Source: SMWN01 sp965261165 (GTDB lineage Bacteria > Pseudomonadota > Gammaproteobacteria > Eutrophobiales > Eutrophobiaceae). From it: DNA of 64,000 bases. Below the pieces are notes generated by a model. The model worked only from the letters and a program-made list of their open reading frames with translations. It had not been told where the DNA came from and made no database searches. Below are positions 1 through 8,685 of the stretch, one piece after another; positions within the stretch are counted from its first letter, which is position 1; every line of letters starts with the position of its first letter. The translations under genes and the position numbers were made by a program. The DNA lies in assembly GCA_965261165.1 (NCBI GenBank), contig OZ253445.1:1364001-1428000 (forward strand), read 5' to 3'.

Positions 1-306
1 GCATTACAGGCAACAGGTAGTGAGGGTCAGATTTGTATCCATACACGTGTCATTCGTCAGTTTACGATTCGCCAAAATATACATCGTCTAGTTGCACGTA
101 TCGATATTATGGATGATGGACCAGGGATCCCCGCGAAAATAGAGAGGAACGTTTTCTACCCAATGATAACGGGTCGTCCAGAGGGAACCGGCCTTGGTTT
201 ATCCATTGCACAATCGCTGATAAACTTGCATGGCGGCCTTATTAATTACGAAAGAAAAGATGGCAACACAATTTTTAGTATTTATTTACCAGTGAGTGAA
301 AATTAA
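1..306 (+). CDS. ntrB: Nitrogen regulation sensor kinase NtrB (C-terminal part)
   Basis: This is the 3' end of a histidine kinase; the gene begins before the window. The frame is open from base 1. It shows the end of the N box (ALQA), the G1 box DDGPGIP and the G2 box GTGLGLSIAQS of the ATP-binding domain. The pairing with ntrC directly downstream identifies it as NtrB (GlnL), which phosphorylates or dephosphorylates NtrC according to nitrogen supply through the PII protein. Its stop codon shares one base with the ntrC start (TAATG), so the two are translationally coupled. The upstream sensor and His-box regions are not visible. Confidence 0.9.
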   Translation, partial: ALQATGSEGQICIHTRVIRQFTIRQNIHRLVARIDIMDDGPGIPAKIERNVFYPMITGRPEGTGLGLSIAQSLINLHGGLINYERKDGNTIFSIYLPVSEN

Positions 307-1700
307 TGGGGAGTTCAAAAAATATCTGGATTGTCGATGATGATAAATCAATTCGATGGGTGCTTGAGAAAGCCTTTGCCAAAGATGGGCTAACACCACG
401 TAGCTTTGAAGACCCGACGCAGATTCTGGCAGAACTCAAAAATGATCAACCTGATGTCATTGTCTCAGATATCAGAATGCAGAAAATGGATGGGATTTCA
501 TTACTGGAAAAACTAAAGCAGCAGATACCTGATATTCCAGTCATTATTATGACCGCATATTCAGATCTGGATCGGGCTGTATCTGCCTTTCGTGAAGGGG
601 CTTTCGAGTATCTATCTAAACCATTTGATGTTGAAGAAATTGTTGATCTGGTCAATCGTGCGCTCAAGGAACAACAGGAATTAACCAAAACAGATGCCAG
701 CGATTCAAGTGATGTTTCGGAAATTATTGGTTCTGCGCCAGCAATGCAGGAAGTATTTAGAGCGATTGCGAGATTGTCCAGTTCTGATTTCACTGTTCTG
801 ATCACTGGCGAATCGGGCACGGGAAAGGAACTGGTTGCTAGGGCATTACATGTGCATAGCCCACGTGCAGAGGAACCTTTTATCGCATTGAACACAGCGG
901 CTATTCCCCGCGAGTTACTGGAGTCTGAATTTTTTGGTCATGAAAAGGGCGCCTTCACAGGTGCGACTGCCAAACGAATAGGTCGTTTTGAACAGGCTGA
1001 TGGTGGCGCATTATTTCTGGATGAGATTGGGGATATGCCAGCAGATATGCAAACACGTCTATTACGTGTTTTGGCTGACGGAGAATTTTATCGCGTGGGT
1101 GGACACGCGCCAATTAAAGTAAACGTGAGGATTATTGCAGCAACACATCAAGCTATTGAGGAGCGTGTTAAAGAAGGCGCATTTCGTGAAGATTTATTAC
1201 ATCGCCTGAATGTCATACGCGTACATGTTCCGCCATTGAGAGAAAGGCCTGAAGATATTAGCGAATTACTCAAGCATTTTCTGAAACTTGCAGCCACAGA
1301 CTTGCAAATGGAGGCAAAGATTCTTTTGCCTGAGGCAGAAAATTTTTTGCTAAATGCAGCGTGGACGGGTAACGTCAGGCAGCTAGAGAATTTTTGTCGT
1401 TGGGTTACAGTGATGGCGCCAGGCCGGGATATTCATGTAAATGATTTACCACCTGAATTACAAGGGGCATCTGAATCTGGAAAATCATTTTCAGATTGGC
1501 AAGCCGGTTTGTCTAGCTGGGTTAATGCAAATATTGAAAATGGTGGTGCGGATTTGTTAGGTGAAGCCTTGCCAAAATTTGAGCGGACAATGATCGAAGC
1601 AGTGCTTCAACATACCCAAGGAAAACGCCAGGAGGCAGCAAGATTATTGGGTTGGGGGAGGAATACGTTGACACGAAAGATTAAAGAACTTGAACTATAG
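306..1700 (+). CDS. ntrC: Nitrogen regulation response regulator NtrC
   Basis: Sigma-54-dependent activator of nitrogen-assimilation genes, 464 residues, normal length. It has a receiver domain (about residues 5-120, acidic pocket at D11-D13, phospho-acceptor D55 in VSDIRM), a central AAA+ domain with Walker A GESGTGKE, the sigma-54 contact loop GAFTGA and Walker B LFLDEIGD, and a C-terminal Fis-type helix-turn-helix that ends in NTLTRKIKEL. It overlaps the ntrB stop by one base. No sigma-54 promoter is needed here because it is cotranscribed with ntrB. It converges with the PhoX-like gene, with only 21 bp between them. Confidence 0.97.
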   Translation: MGSSKNIWIVDDDKSIRWVLEKAFAKDGLTPRSFEDPTQILAELKNDQPDVIVSDIRMQKMDGISLLEKLKQQIPDIPVIIMTAYSDLDRAVSAFREGAFEYLSKPFDVEEIVDLVNRALKEQQELTKTDASDSSDVSEIIGSAPAMQEVFRAIARLSSSDFTVLITGESGTGKELVARALHVHSPRAEEPFIALNTAAIPRELLESEFFGHEKGAFTGATAKRIGRFEQADGGALFLDEIGDMPADMQTRLLRVLADGEFYRVGGHAPIKVNVRIIAATHQAIEERVKEGAFREDLLHRLNVIRVHVPPLRERPEDISELLKHFLKLAATDLQMEAKILLPEAENFLLNAAWTGNVRQLENFCRWVTVMAPGRDIHVNDLPPELQGASESGKSFSDWQAGLSSWVNANIENGGADLLGEALPKFERTMIEAVLQHTQGKRQEAARLLGWGRNTLTRKIKELEL

Positions 1701-1721
1701 GATATTTCTCTTAGTTTTTTT

Positions 1722-2909
1722 TCAAAAGGGACCTTCGATCTCAAAAGTGATGCCATCTTCAGAACGACCTGTGGTACCACGTTGTGAACTAAAGTAAAGT
1801 TTCGAACCGTCTGGATTAAAAGCAGGGCCTGTGATTTCGGAACGGTCATGCCCTCTGAGTTGAAGTAAAGGGCTAGTCTCTCCAGATTTTTTGATAACAA
1901 CGATCTGTAGATCGCCGCCATCTTCAGCAACAAATAACTCTCCTGATTTATTCGATGTGATGTTATCGACCCCAGTCAATACGGGGGATATATAAAGTGC
2001 TGCATTATAGATAATGCTGAGATTATTGTTTTTAATGTCATAGGCATAAACACGATTATTACCTTTGGTGGTAAAGAAAATATTTCCTTGGTGATACCAG
2101 ATCCCTTCCCCGCCATTGAAGTGAGAACTCTGCTTGATCTGTTTGCGAGCAGGTGTGTCTTTTGCTTGAGGATCAGGGAGCAGATGCCAACGCAATTCTC
2201 CTTCTTCTCCATTGATTATTTCAGCAACTTCAAGAATTCCGTTATCCAGATCAGGGCGACCCTTAAGTTTATCAATTGTGTTGGGAGTGTATCGGTATAA
2301 ACAACCTTTAGGCTTATCTTCAGTCAGATAAAGTTGCATGGTGTTGGCATCGACAGCAACCGCCTCGTGATTAAATCGTCCCAGAGCGGCATACAGGGTT
2401 GGTTCTTTTTTACCGTAAGGATCACATTCCCAAACTTGACCCTCATCAATTTCCTCGCAGGATAACCAGGTCCCCCATGGAGTATATCCACCTGCACAAT
2501 TACGATTGGTGTTACCTAGTATGGAGTAGGCATCGATCAGTTTGCCGTCTTTGTCAAAGCGAAGCGAACCCACGCCACCTGTGCCTTTAGGCATCTCACT
2601 ATTAGAAACATAGATCCAGCCACTATTATCTGTGGTAAATGTTGCACCACCATCAGGTGCAGCATGCCAATCGTAACCAAAATAATCCTGACCTGAGCGA
2701 GCGACAATACGAGAGGAAAATCCCTTAGGTAAACGTACACCATTCTTATCAGGCGCTTGTAGATCGTCAATGATATCAAGTGATTGTGGAGAAGAATTAG
2801 CAAAACGAGGTAAGAGCAGGCTGTTGCTAACAAAAACACCGAGACCCATAAAACTATGCTGCAAAAAAGATCGGCGATCTTGACTAAAGCTCCGTTGTCT
2901 TCTTGTCAT
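1722..2909 (-). CDS. Tat-exported PhoX-like (DUF839) protein
   Basis: A 395-residue protein of the PhoX/DUF839 beta-propeller family, whose characterised members are calcium-dependent alkaline phosphatases. The N-terminus has a twin-arginine export signal (DRRSFLQ followed by a hydrophobic stretch to about residue 40), so it is probably folded in the cytoplasm and exported to the periplasm. The body has repeated propeller-like segments (DNSGWIYVSNSE, GPAFNPDGSKLYFSSQRG). It is shorter than the classical PhoX of about 650 residues, so phosphatase activity is a family inference and not certain. It lies 10 bp downstream of hemB on the same strand and is probably cotranscribed with it. Confidence 0.75.
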   Translation of the reverse strand: MTRRQRSFSQDRRSFLQHSFMGLGVFVSNSLLLPRFANSSPQSLDIIDDLQAPDKNGVRLPKGFSSRIVARSGQDYFGYDWHAAPDGGATFTTDNSGWIYVSNSEMPKGTGGVGSLRFDKDGKLIDAYSILGNTNRNCAGGYTPWGTWLSCEEIDEGQVWECDPYGKKEPTLYAALGRFNHEAVAVDANTMQLYLTEDKPKGCLYRYTPNTIDKLKGRPDLDNGILEVAEIINGEEGELRWHLLPDPQAKDTPARKQIKQSSHFNGGEGIWYHQGNIFFTTKGNNRVYAYDIKNNNLSIIYNAALYISPVLTGVDNITSNKSGELFVAEDGGDLQIVVIKKSGETSPLLQLRGHDRSEITGPAFNPDGSKLYFSSQRGTTGRSEDGITFEIEGPF

Positions 2910-2919
2910 GCTATTTGCA

Positions 2920-3927
2920 TTACCTCTGTAACCATTCTGCAGCTTGTTTAGCGTAGTAGGTCAAGATGGCATCTGCTCCAGCACGTTTGCAGGCAAGGAG
3001 CGTCTCCATCACGGCAGCACGCTCATCAAGCCAACCATTTTGTGATGCAGCCTTGAGCATGGCATATTCGCCACTGACTTGATAAACAAAAGTTGGCATC
3101 TGAGAGGTATCTTTAATACGGCTAACGATGTCAAGGTAGGGCAAACCAGGTTTTACCATAATGATATCAGCACCTTCATTCACATCAAGGACAACTTCAC
3201 GTAATGCTTCGTTACTATTTGCAGGATCTATCTGGTAGGTTTTTTTATCTCCATTGCCAAGGCTTGTCGAGGAACCGATGGCCTCTCTGAATGGCCCATA
3301 AAAGGCAGAAGCATATTTTGCAGAGTAAGAAAGGATACGCGTATTGGTATGGCCTGATTTTTCCAGTGCACTACGTATTGCAGTGACTCGACCATCCATC
3401 ATGTCGGAAGGTGCAACGATATCTGCGCCAGCATCTGCATGTGAGACTGCTTGTCTAACCAATGCTTCAACAGTTTCATCATTTATGACATAGCCTTGTT
3501 CATTTACTAAGCCATCCTGCCCATGGGTGGTAAATGAATCTAAAGCAACATCTGTAATTACGCCAAGTTTAGGAAATTTTTCTTTTAGTGTTTTAACCGC
3601 TGATTGTGCCAGACCATCAGGATTCCAGGCTTCCTCAGCATTCTCTGATTTCTTATTAGCTGAGATTACTGGAAAGAGTGCAATTGCAGGGATCCCAAGT
3701 CTTACTAGGTCTTCTGCTTCTTGCAATAATTCATCAATAGTTACACGAGCAATACCTGGCATGGATTCAATCGCTTCGCGCGATACTTTACTTTCAATAA
3801 TGAACACGGGATAAATAAGATCATCAATATGCAAATGGTTTTCTCGCATCAGTCGACGCGTGGAATCATCACGTCGCATACGACGTAGTCGAGTGGCTGG
3901 GTATGCTATAGTATTCTTATATCCCAC
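2920..3927 (-). CDS. hemB: Delta-aminolevulinic acid dehydratase (porphobilinogen synthase)
   Basis: Condenses two 5-aminolevulinate molecules into porphobilinogen, the second common step of heme synthesis. It has 335 residues, normal for the family. The two Schiff-base lysines are in SYSAKYASAFYGPFREA and IIMVKPGLPYLD. The metal-site segment reads DVALDSFTTHGQDGL, with no cysteines where the E. coli zinc enzyme has three, so this is the magnesium-responsive Pseudomonas-type enzyme. It diverges from the desaturase-like gene upstream. The hemA and hemE genes are elsewhere in the window, so the pathway is dispersed. Confidence 0.97.
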   Translation of the reverse strand: MGYKNTIAYPATRLRRMRRDDSTRRLMRENHLHIDDLIYPVFIIESKVSREAIESMPGIARVTIDELLQEAEDLVRLGIPAIALFPVISANKKSENAEEAWNPDGLAQSAVKTLKEKFPKLGVITDVALDSFTTHGQDGLVNEQGYVINDETVEALVRQAVSHADAGADIVAPSDMMDGRVTAIRSALEKSGHTNTRILSYSAKYASAFYGPFREAIGSSTSLGNGDKKTYQIDPANSNEALREVVLDVNEGADIIMVKPGLPYLDIVSRIKDTSQMPTFVYQVSGEYAMLKAASQNGWLDERAAVMETLLACKRAGADAILTYYAKQAAEWLQR

Positions 3928-4071
3928 GTATTCTTCCTGTCTGAGTTGATTGTTCTGTGATTTTATCCTATTGCTTGCCCTGTATATAGTTATGTTGGTG
4001 TAGCTTCCAAGCTACGTTCAATGCAATATCTTGTGTTTATGTCTTTTTCTAAATTAGTTAGGATAGAGGCA

Positions 4072-4911
4072 ATGGAACAAATATTACACCATAATGAAGC
4101 GCTGTTTCGTCTGGGTGCATTTACGATAGTTTTGCTATTGATGCTTCTGTGGGAGGCGTTAAATCCAAGACGGACGCCTTTACAGGGATGGAGCAGGCGC
4201 CTAAATAATCTGGCACTGGTGGGTCTTGATGTAATACTGGTTCGTTTTTTAATGCCTATTGCGACGGTAACGGTGGCTGAAATCTCAGCAACTCGCAGTT
4301 GGGGCTTATTCAACAATATAGATGCAGGGTTTTGGCTGTCGTTTGTAGTATCTTTTTTGCTCATGGAACTAGTGATCTATGCTCAGCATGTCATCACACA
4401 TCAAGTCCCCTTGCTCTGGCGAATACACAGGGTGCACCATACCGATCTGGATTTCGATGTGACCACCGCCTTACGTTTTCATCCTTTTGAAATTATTCTG
4501 TCGATGTTAGTGAAATTTTTTTTTATTGCTATATTCGGGGCGCCTGTTGTTGCAGTAATCGTCTTTGAAATCATATTAAATATTTCATCCATGTTTAATC
4601 ATAGTAATATACAGATCCCGACCAGCATTGATCGTTTGCTACGCTATTTTATCGTTACCCCGGATATGCATCGTGTGCATCATTCGGCAATTAAGATGGA
4701 AACGAACAGTAATTATGGATTTAATACCCCGTGGTGGGATTATATTTTTCGCACCTATCGACCGCAGCCATCGGCAGGTCATGCAAAGATGAAGATAGGC
4801 TTGGATGAATTTGAGGGAGATAAAGTGGTTTTTTTACATTGGTTATTAATACAGCCATTTACTACTGTGAAGAAAGAAGCCAGAGAGGCAATGCTCCCAG
4901 AAGAAAATTGA
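4072..4911 (+). CDS. Sterol desaturase / fatty acid hydroxylase family membrane protein
   Basis: Integral membrane di-iron hydroxylase-type protein (FA_hydroxylase family). It shows the histidine clusters that bind iron: HVITH, HRVHH and DMHRVHH, set between hydrophobic segments. Its substrate cannot be deduced; bacterial members act on sterols, carotenoids or fatty acyl chains, and many are uncharacterised. The ATG at 4072 (279 residues) is chosen because AGGATAGAGG sits just before it and MEQILHHNEALF is a typical start; in-frame ATGs at 4021 and 4039 are alternatives. It is divergent from hemB, and a GC hairpin follows at 4923-4952. Confidence 0.8.
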   Translation: MEQILHHNEALFRLGAFTIVLLLMLLWEALNPRRTPLQGWSRRLNNLALVGLDVILVRFLMPIATVTVAEISATRSWGLFNNIDAGFWLSFVVSFLLMELVIYAQHVITHQVPLLWRIHRVHHTDLDFDVTTALRFHPFEIILSMLVKFFFIAIFGAPVVAVIVFEIILNISSMFNHSNIQIPTSIDRLLRYFIVTPDMHRVHHSAIKMETNSNYGFNTPWWDYIFRTYRPQPSAGHAKMKIGLDEFEGDKVVFLHWLLIQPFTTVKKEAREAMLPEEN

Positions 4912-4922
4912 TTGATGATTAG

Positions 4923-4952
4923 GGAAGCTTTGATTTATTCAAAAGAGCTTCC
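4923..4952 (+). terminator. Hairpin after desaturase-like gene
   Basis: A seven-base-pair stem GGAAGCT / AGCTTCC with a 16-base loop lies 12 bp after the stop codon. The tract that follows is TTAAAT and not a clean U run, so it would be a weak terminator or an RNA-stabilising hairpin. Confidence 0.4.
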
Positions 4953-4981
4953 TTAAATACTTAGAAAAAGAGATTTGTGTT

Positions 4982-6100
4982 ATGAGTGTAAAATCAGCCG
5001 TACTTGAACGGTATTCAGAAGGAGCCAACGAAAGGCAAGAAAATTTGTGTTGTCCGGTTGATTATGATGCGTCGCTATTAAAACTATTACCTCAAGAGAT
5101 CATTGATAAGGATTATGGTTGTGGAGATCCTTCGCGTTATGTTCAGGAAGGAGATGTTGTCCTTGATCTTGGAAGTGGCAGCGGTAAGATATGTTATATG
5201 GCAGCACAGTTAGTCGGTGATAAAGGCAAGGTCATCGGCGTTGATATGAATGATGATATGTTGGAGCTAGCGGGCAAATATCAGGCAGAGATGGCAGAGA
5301 AATTAGATGGTGATCGTGTTGAGTTTCGCAAAGGTCATATTCAGGATTTGGCTCTGGATTTAGCAGCGATGGATGCATGGTTGGCAGAAAATCCGGTGAC
5401 AGATGTGGAAGGTGCGCATCAACTGGAGCTATGGCAGGCAACACAACGTAATGATAGACCTTTGGTTGCAGATAATTCGGTTGATTTGATTATTTCAAAC
5501 TGTGTTTTGAATCTGGTGGGCGATCAACAAAAACAACAACTGGTCGATGAAATATTTCGTGTGTTGAAGCCTGGTGGTCGCATCGCTATATCAGATATTG
5601 TCAGTGATGAACCCGTGCCAGAATATCTGAAGGCAGATGATGAATTATGGAGTGGCTGTATCTCTGGAGCTTTTGAGGAAGAGGAGATGTTAAATACATT
5701 TCATGACATCGGATTTCTTTCTGTCAGTCTGGATAAATGGGATGCTGAACCTTGGCAGGTGGTCGAGGGCATAGAGTTTAGGTCGGTGACGGTGACAGCG
5801 GTAAAGGGCAGTGGCAAAGAATGTCTGGATTATGGTCAGGCCGTAATCTATAAAGGCCCATTCCAGACAGTTTTTGATGATGAAGGACACGAGTTTCCAC
5901 GGGGTGTCAGAATGGCGGTGTGCGAACGTACCTTTAAATATTTAACAGAAGGTCGGCATAAGAATGATTTCATTGGTATCACGCCAGCAGAAAAGCAGCA
6001 AGCTGTCACATGGTGTGCGCCGATGGGAACAAGGCGACCAGCGAGCGAAACCAAAGGTGGCGTGCACAAGCAAACTGGTAAAAAAACCGGCTGTTGTTAA
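4982..6100 (+). CDS. ArsM-like SAM-dependent methyltransferase
   Basis: A 372-residue class I methyltransferase. The SAM-binding motif I is VLDLGSGSGKICY (about residues 60-72), followed by VIGVDMNDDML, and the post-I region carries SVDLIISNCVLNL. The N-terminal CCPVDYDASLL and the paired C-terminal cysteines (KKTGCC) recall ArsM-type arsenite methyltransferases, whose cysteines bind As(III). Residues after about 270 form an extra domain. Arsenic methylation is an inference from family resemblance; no other ars gene is nearby. folD follows 34 bp downstream on the same strand and may be cotranscribed, which would fit one-carbon supply, but that link is speculative. Confidence 0.65.
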   Translation: MSVKSAVLERYSEGANERQENLCCPVDYDASLLKLLPQEIIDKDYGCGDPSRYVQEGDVVLDLGSGSGKICYMAAQLVGDKGKVIGVDMNDDMLELAGKYQAEMAEKLDGDRVEFRKGHIQDLALDLAAMDAWLAENPVTDVEGAHQLELWQATQRNDRPLVADNSVDLIISNCVLNLVGDQQKQQLVDEIFRVLKPGGRIAISDIVSDEPVPEYLKADDELWSGCISGAFEEEEMLNTFHDIGFLSVSLDKWDAEPWQVVEGIEFRSVTVTAVKGSGKECLDYGQAVIYKGPFQTVFDDEGHEFPRGVRMAVCERTFKYLTEGRHKNDFIGITPAEKQQAVTWCAPMGTRRPASETKGGVHKQTGKKTGCC

Positions 6101-6134
6101 GTATTAAGCGAATAAAAGAACAGGAAGAAAAATC

Positions 6135-6989
6135 ATGGTTGCAAAAATAATTGACGGTAAAGAGATTTCACAGGAAGTGCGTGAAAAATGGCGGCATCGT
6201 GCTGATAAATTAAAAGATAATGGTGTATTGCCAGGTCTTGCGGTGATTATTGTTGGTGATAATCCGGCATCGCGAGTTTATGTCCGTAATAAGGTTAAGG
6301 CTTGTCACGAAGTCGGTCTGCATTCTGAATCTCACGATATGCTGGAAGATGCCTCTGAAGAAATGGTCTTAAACCAGATCGAAGAATTGAATCAGAATGA
6401 CAAGATTCACGGTATCCTAGTGCAACTTCCCCTGCCTGAGCACATTGATGAGAAGAAAGTGCTGGAGGCTATTTCTCCTAAGAAAGATGTTGATGGTTTT
6501 CATTATTATAATCTTGGTGCCTTGTTGACAGGCAATGCGATATTTTCTCCATGTACGCCCTATGGCGTAATATGTATGCTGGAGCATATGAATATTCCAT
6601 TAGAAGGTAAAGAAGCCGTGGTGGTTGGAAGAAGTAACATCGTTGGTAAACCTATGGCCTTATTATTACTTGAGAAAAATGCCACGGTGACGATATGTAC
6701 TTCAAGAACACAGTCTCTGAAGAGTCATACATCAAGGGCAGATATCCTGGTGGCTGCTATAGGTCGCCCGGAAATGATTACAGGCGACATGATCAAGAAA
6801 GGTGCAGCTGTGATCGATGTTGGTATCAATCGTAATGATGATGGTCGTTTAGTTGGTGATGTTGAATTTGCCAGTGCCAGAGAAAAGGCAGCCTACATCA
6901 CGCCAGTGCCAGGCGGAGTCGGCCCCATGACCATTGCGCTCTTGGTTGCCAATACAGTATTGTCTGCGGAAAAATTCTCGGGTTTATAG
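6135..6989 (+). CDS. folD: Bifunctional methylenetetrahydrofolate dehydrogenase/cyclohydrolase FolD
   Basis: Interconverts 5,10-methylene-, 5,10-methenyl- and 10-formyl-tetrahydrofolate using NADP, feeding purine and formyl-methionine synthesis. It has 284 residues, normal length. The catalytic lysine is in YVRNKVKAC, the conserved ILVQLPLP and VDGFHYYN segments are present, the Rossmann segment is VVVGRSNIVGKPMA, and the C-terminal signature PVPGGVGPMTIALL is intact. An SD-like AGGAAGAAA lies just before the ATG. It converges with ctaA, with seven bases between them. Confidence 0.97.
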   Translation: MVAKIIDGKEISQEVREKWRHRADKLKDNGVLPGLAVIIVGDNPASRVYVRNKVKACHEVGLHSESHDMLEDASEEMVLNQIEELNQNDKIHGILVQLPLPEHIDEKKVLEAISPKKDVDGFHYYNLGALLTGNAIFSPCTPYGVICMLEHMNIPLEGKEAVVVGRSNIVGKPMALLLLEKNATVTICTSRTQSLKSHTSRADILVAAIGRPEMITGDMIKKGAAVIDVGINRNDDGRLVGDVEFASAREKAAYITPVPGGVGPMTIALLVANTVLSAEKFSGL

Positions 6990-6996
6990 CTCTAAA

Positions 6997-8046
6997 CTAG
7001 CGGCTGAATTCATGTCTGACCCAAAGCATCGCGGTCAACAATACTAACGCGCCTGCCTGATGTGCTGCTGCCAGTGGTACAGGCACAGCAAGCAGTAATG
7101 TTGAAATACCCAAGGTCATTTGCAGAATGACTGCTGCCAACAGGCAATGTAGTGCGATACGAATGCGCGCCGGAAGATCCTGATTTAAGGTTTTAAACCA
7201 GAAGCCAACAACAGATATAAAAATTAAGGTTGTTAATATACGATGTGTGAATTGAATCGTTACAGTATTCTCAAAGAAATTTTTGATCCAAGGATCAAAT
7301 ACGAATAAATCTTTTGGCAGGAGCGTGTCACCCATTAAAGGAAAGGTATTGTAAATCAAACCTGCGTCAGTCCCAGCCATAAAACCACCTGACATAATAG
7401 CGATCACCAGCAGACAAATTAATGCTGATAGGAAACCTTTGTAAGTATGTAGAGACTGTTTGATGCCATGTGGTTTGGGAAATAATAAGTCCAGTCCAGT
7501 CCAGAGCACCCAACCATAAAGAAAAAAGGCGAGAATCAAATGTGCCGTTAAACGATATTGGCTAACATCCGGCCGATCAGATAAACCGCTCTTGACCATG
7601 AACCAGCCCAAGGCCCCTTGTAGGCCGCCGAGGATAAATATGGTGATTAACTTCGGAATCAGTTGTCTGCCCAGTTTTTTCCTGAATAAAAAAAACATAA
7701 ATGGCGCGAAGAATACAATACCGATACTACGACCCCAGAGACGATGTATAAATTCCAGCCAGAAAATAGACTTAAATCCAGCCAGATCCATGTCTGGGTT
7801 TTTAATCTTGAATTCCGGGTACTGCTGATATTTTGCAAAGGTGTCTTGCCAGACCAATTCGGTCATCGGCGGCAAAAAACCAGTAACAGGCTCCCATTCA
7901 ACCATGGATAGACCGGAATGAGTCAGGCGTGTGACACCACCCAGTACCACCATGACGAAGATCATAATAGTGCAGATAAACAGCCAGATGGCGACGGCGT
8001 GTGAATCGGCATTGGTATTTGAAATATTAGGGTTATCTTGGGGCAT
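6997..8046 (-). CDS. ctaA: Heme A synthase (COX15/CtaA)
   Basis: Oxidises the C8 methyl of heme O to give heme A for aa3-type cytochrome oxidases. It has 349 residues with about eight hydrophobic segments. Heme-ligand histidines are seen in GGVTRLTHSGLSM, EFIHRLWGR, RLTAHL and QFTHRILT. It lacks the loop cysteine pair of the Bacillus type and resembles the alphaproteobacterial/mitochondrial COX15 class, including the long first periplasmic loop (FAKYQQYPEFKIKNPDM). No other cytochrome oxidase gene is in the window. Confidence 0.92.
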   Translation of the reverse strand: MPQDNPNISNTNADSHAVAIWLFICTIMIFVMVVLGGVTRLTHSGLSMVEWEPVTGFLPPMTELVWQDTFAKYQQYPEFKIKNPDMDLAGFKSIFWLEFIHRLWGRSIGIVFFAPFMFFLFRKKLGRQLIPKLITIFILGGLQGALGWFMVKSGLSDRPDVSQYRLTAHLILAFFLYGWVLWTGLDLLFPKPHGIKQSLHTYKGFLSALICLLVIAIMSGGFMAGTDAGLIYNTFPLMGDTLLPKDLFVFDPWIKNFFENTVTIQFTHRILTTLIFISVVGFWFKTLNQDLPARIRIALHCLLAAVILQMTLGISTLLLAVPVPLAAAHQAGALVLLTAMLWVRHEFSR

Positions 8047-8530
8047 TATGTCAGGCTGATTAAGTGTTAGAGATTAGTCTTATTGTTTTAATTTTGAGGG
8101 CAGAATTATACTCGGGATACTCCCGATTCATAGGTATGAAAACAGGCAAATTTTATGTCTATATTTATGAAATCCAGTGCTGGCAAGCTTATGCAAAAGT
8201 CGTCTAAAAATAGATGAGAAAATCGATGTTATTTAGGTTTTTAAAATGCTATAAAACTGGGTCTGAAAAGTTTATACGAGGCTTCATCGGTACTCTTGAA
8301 TGTCGATACCAGAGATTACATTAATGGTGTTGTGATTTTTTTGTCATCTACGAAGGTTCAATGGCGTGCCCAAGGCGCATTTTGGGCTGTTTTTTTTGCA
8401 GGGGGTGTGAGTGGCGCTTTAACAGCAGTGACTATTAAAGTTTAATTTTAAGTTTCAATTATTAAATTAAAACAATGGGTTAGAGAGTATTTGAATTAGT
8501 TATCTAGGACAGCTACCTTAAATTTAGTTG
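8047..8530. other. Gene-poor stretch between ctaA and the nrdJ promoter
   Basis: About 480 bp with no gene that can be supported. One short open stretch on the plus strand (8296-8445, TTG start, 49 codons) ends in a membrane-like segment (AFWAVFFAGGVSGALTAV). It has no recognisable family and no clear ribosome binding site, so it may be a decayed fragment. No cobalamin-riboswitch B12 box was seen although the next genes encode a B12-dependent enzyme. Confidence 0.4.
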
Positions 8531-8559
8531 TTGCTTTGTTTCCAAAACCACTATATATT
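8531..8559 (+). promoter_or_regulatory. Sigma-70-type promoter for nrdJab
   Basis: TTGCTT (8531-8536), a 17-bp spacer, and TATATT (8554-8559). The -10 hexamer lies inside the first NrdR box, the usual arrangement for NrdR repression of ribonucleotide reductase genes. The transcription start would be near 8566, about 120 bp before the nrdJa ATG. Confidence 0.65.
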
Positions 8560-8563
8560 GTGT
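8548..8563 (+). promoter_or_regulatory. NrdR box 1
   Basis: CCACTATATATTGTGT matches the NrdR-box consensus acaCwAtATaTwGtgt at nearly every position. NrdR is the ATP/dATP-sensing repressor of ribonucleotide reductase genes in bacteria. It overlaps the -10 element and is paired with box 2. Confidence 0.85.
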
Positions 8564-8580
8564 TTTATTCAGGCAGAAAA

Positions 8581-8596
8581 CCACTATATGTTGTGT
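8581..8596 (+). promoter_or_regulatory. NrdR box 2
   Basis: CCACTATATGTTGTGT, the second NrdR box, differing from box 1 at one position. The start-to-start distance is 33 bp, close to three helical turns, so both boxes face the same side of the DNA as in known tandem NrdR sites. Confidence 0.85.
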
Positions 8597-8685
8597 ATTT
8601 TGCTGTGCCTAAAAATTTTAGAATCATAATAATATACTTAAATTTGGGTAATTTGTTTGAGAAATTCAAAGAGGAAGATTTTTTG

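Noticed and set aside
446..895. 149-codon frame on the minus strand inside ntrC
   Set aside because: It is antisense to the strongly conserved NtrC domains and has serine-rich, low-complexity translation typical of a shadow frame.
8536..8685. Upstream extension of nrdJa to a TTG at 8536
   Set aside because: The stretch contains the promoter and both NrdR boxes; the ATG at 8686 has a good SD and fits NrdJa length.
8047..8685. Possible cobalamin riboswitch before the B12-dependent reductase
   Set aside because: No B12-box-like core was found; NrdR boxes explain regulation better.
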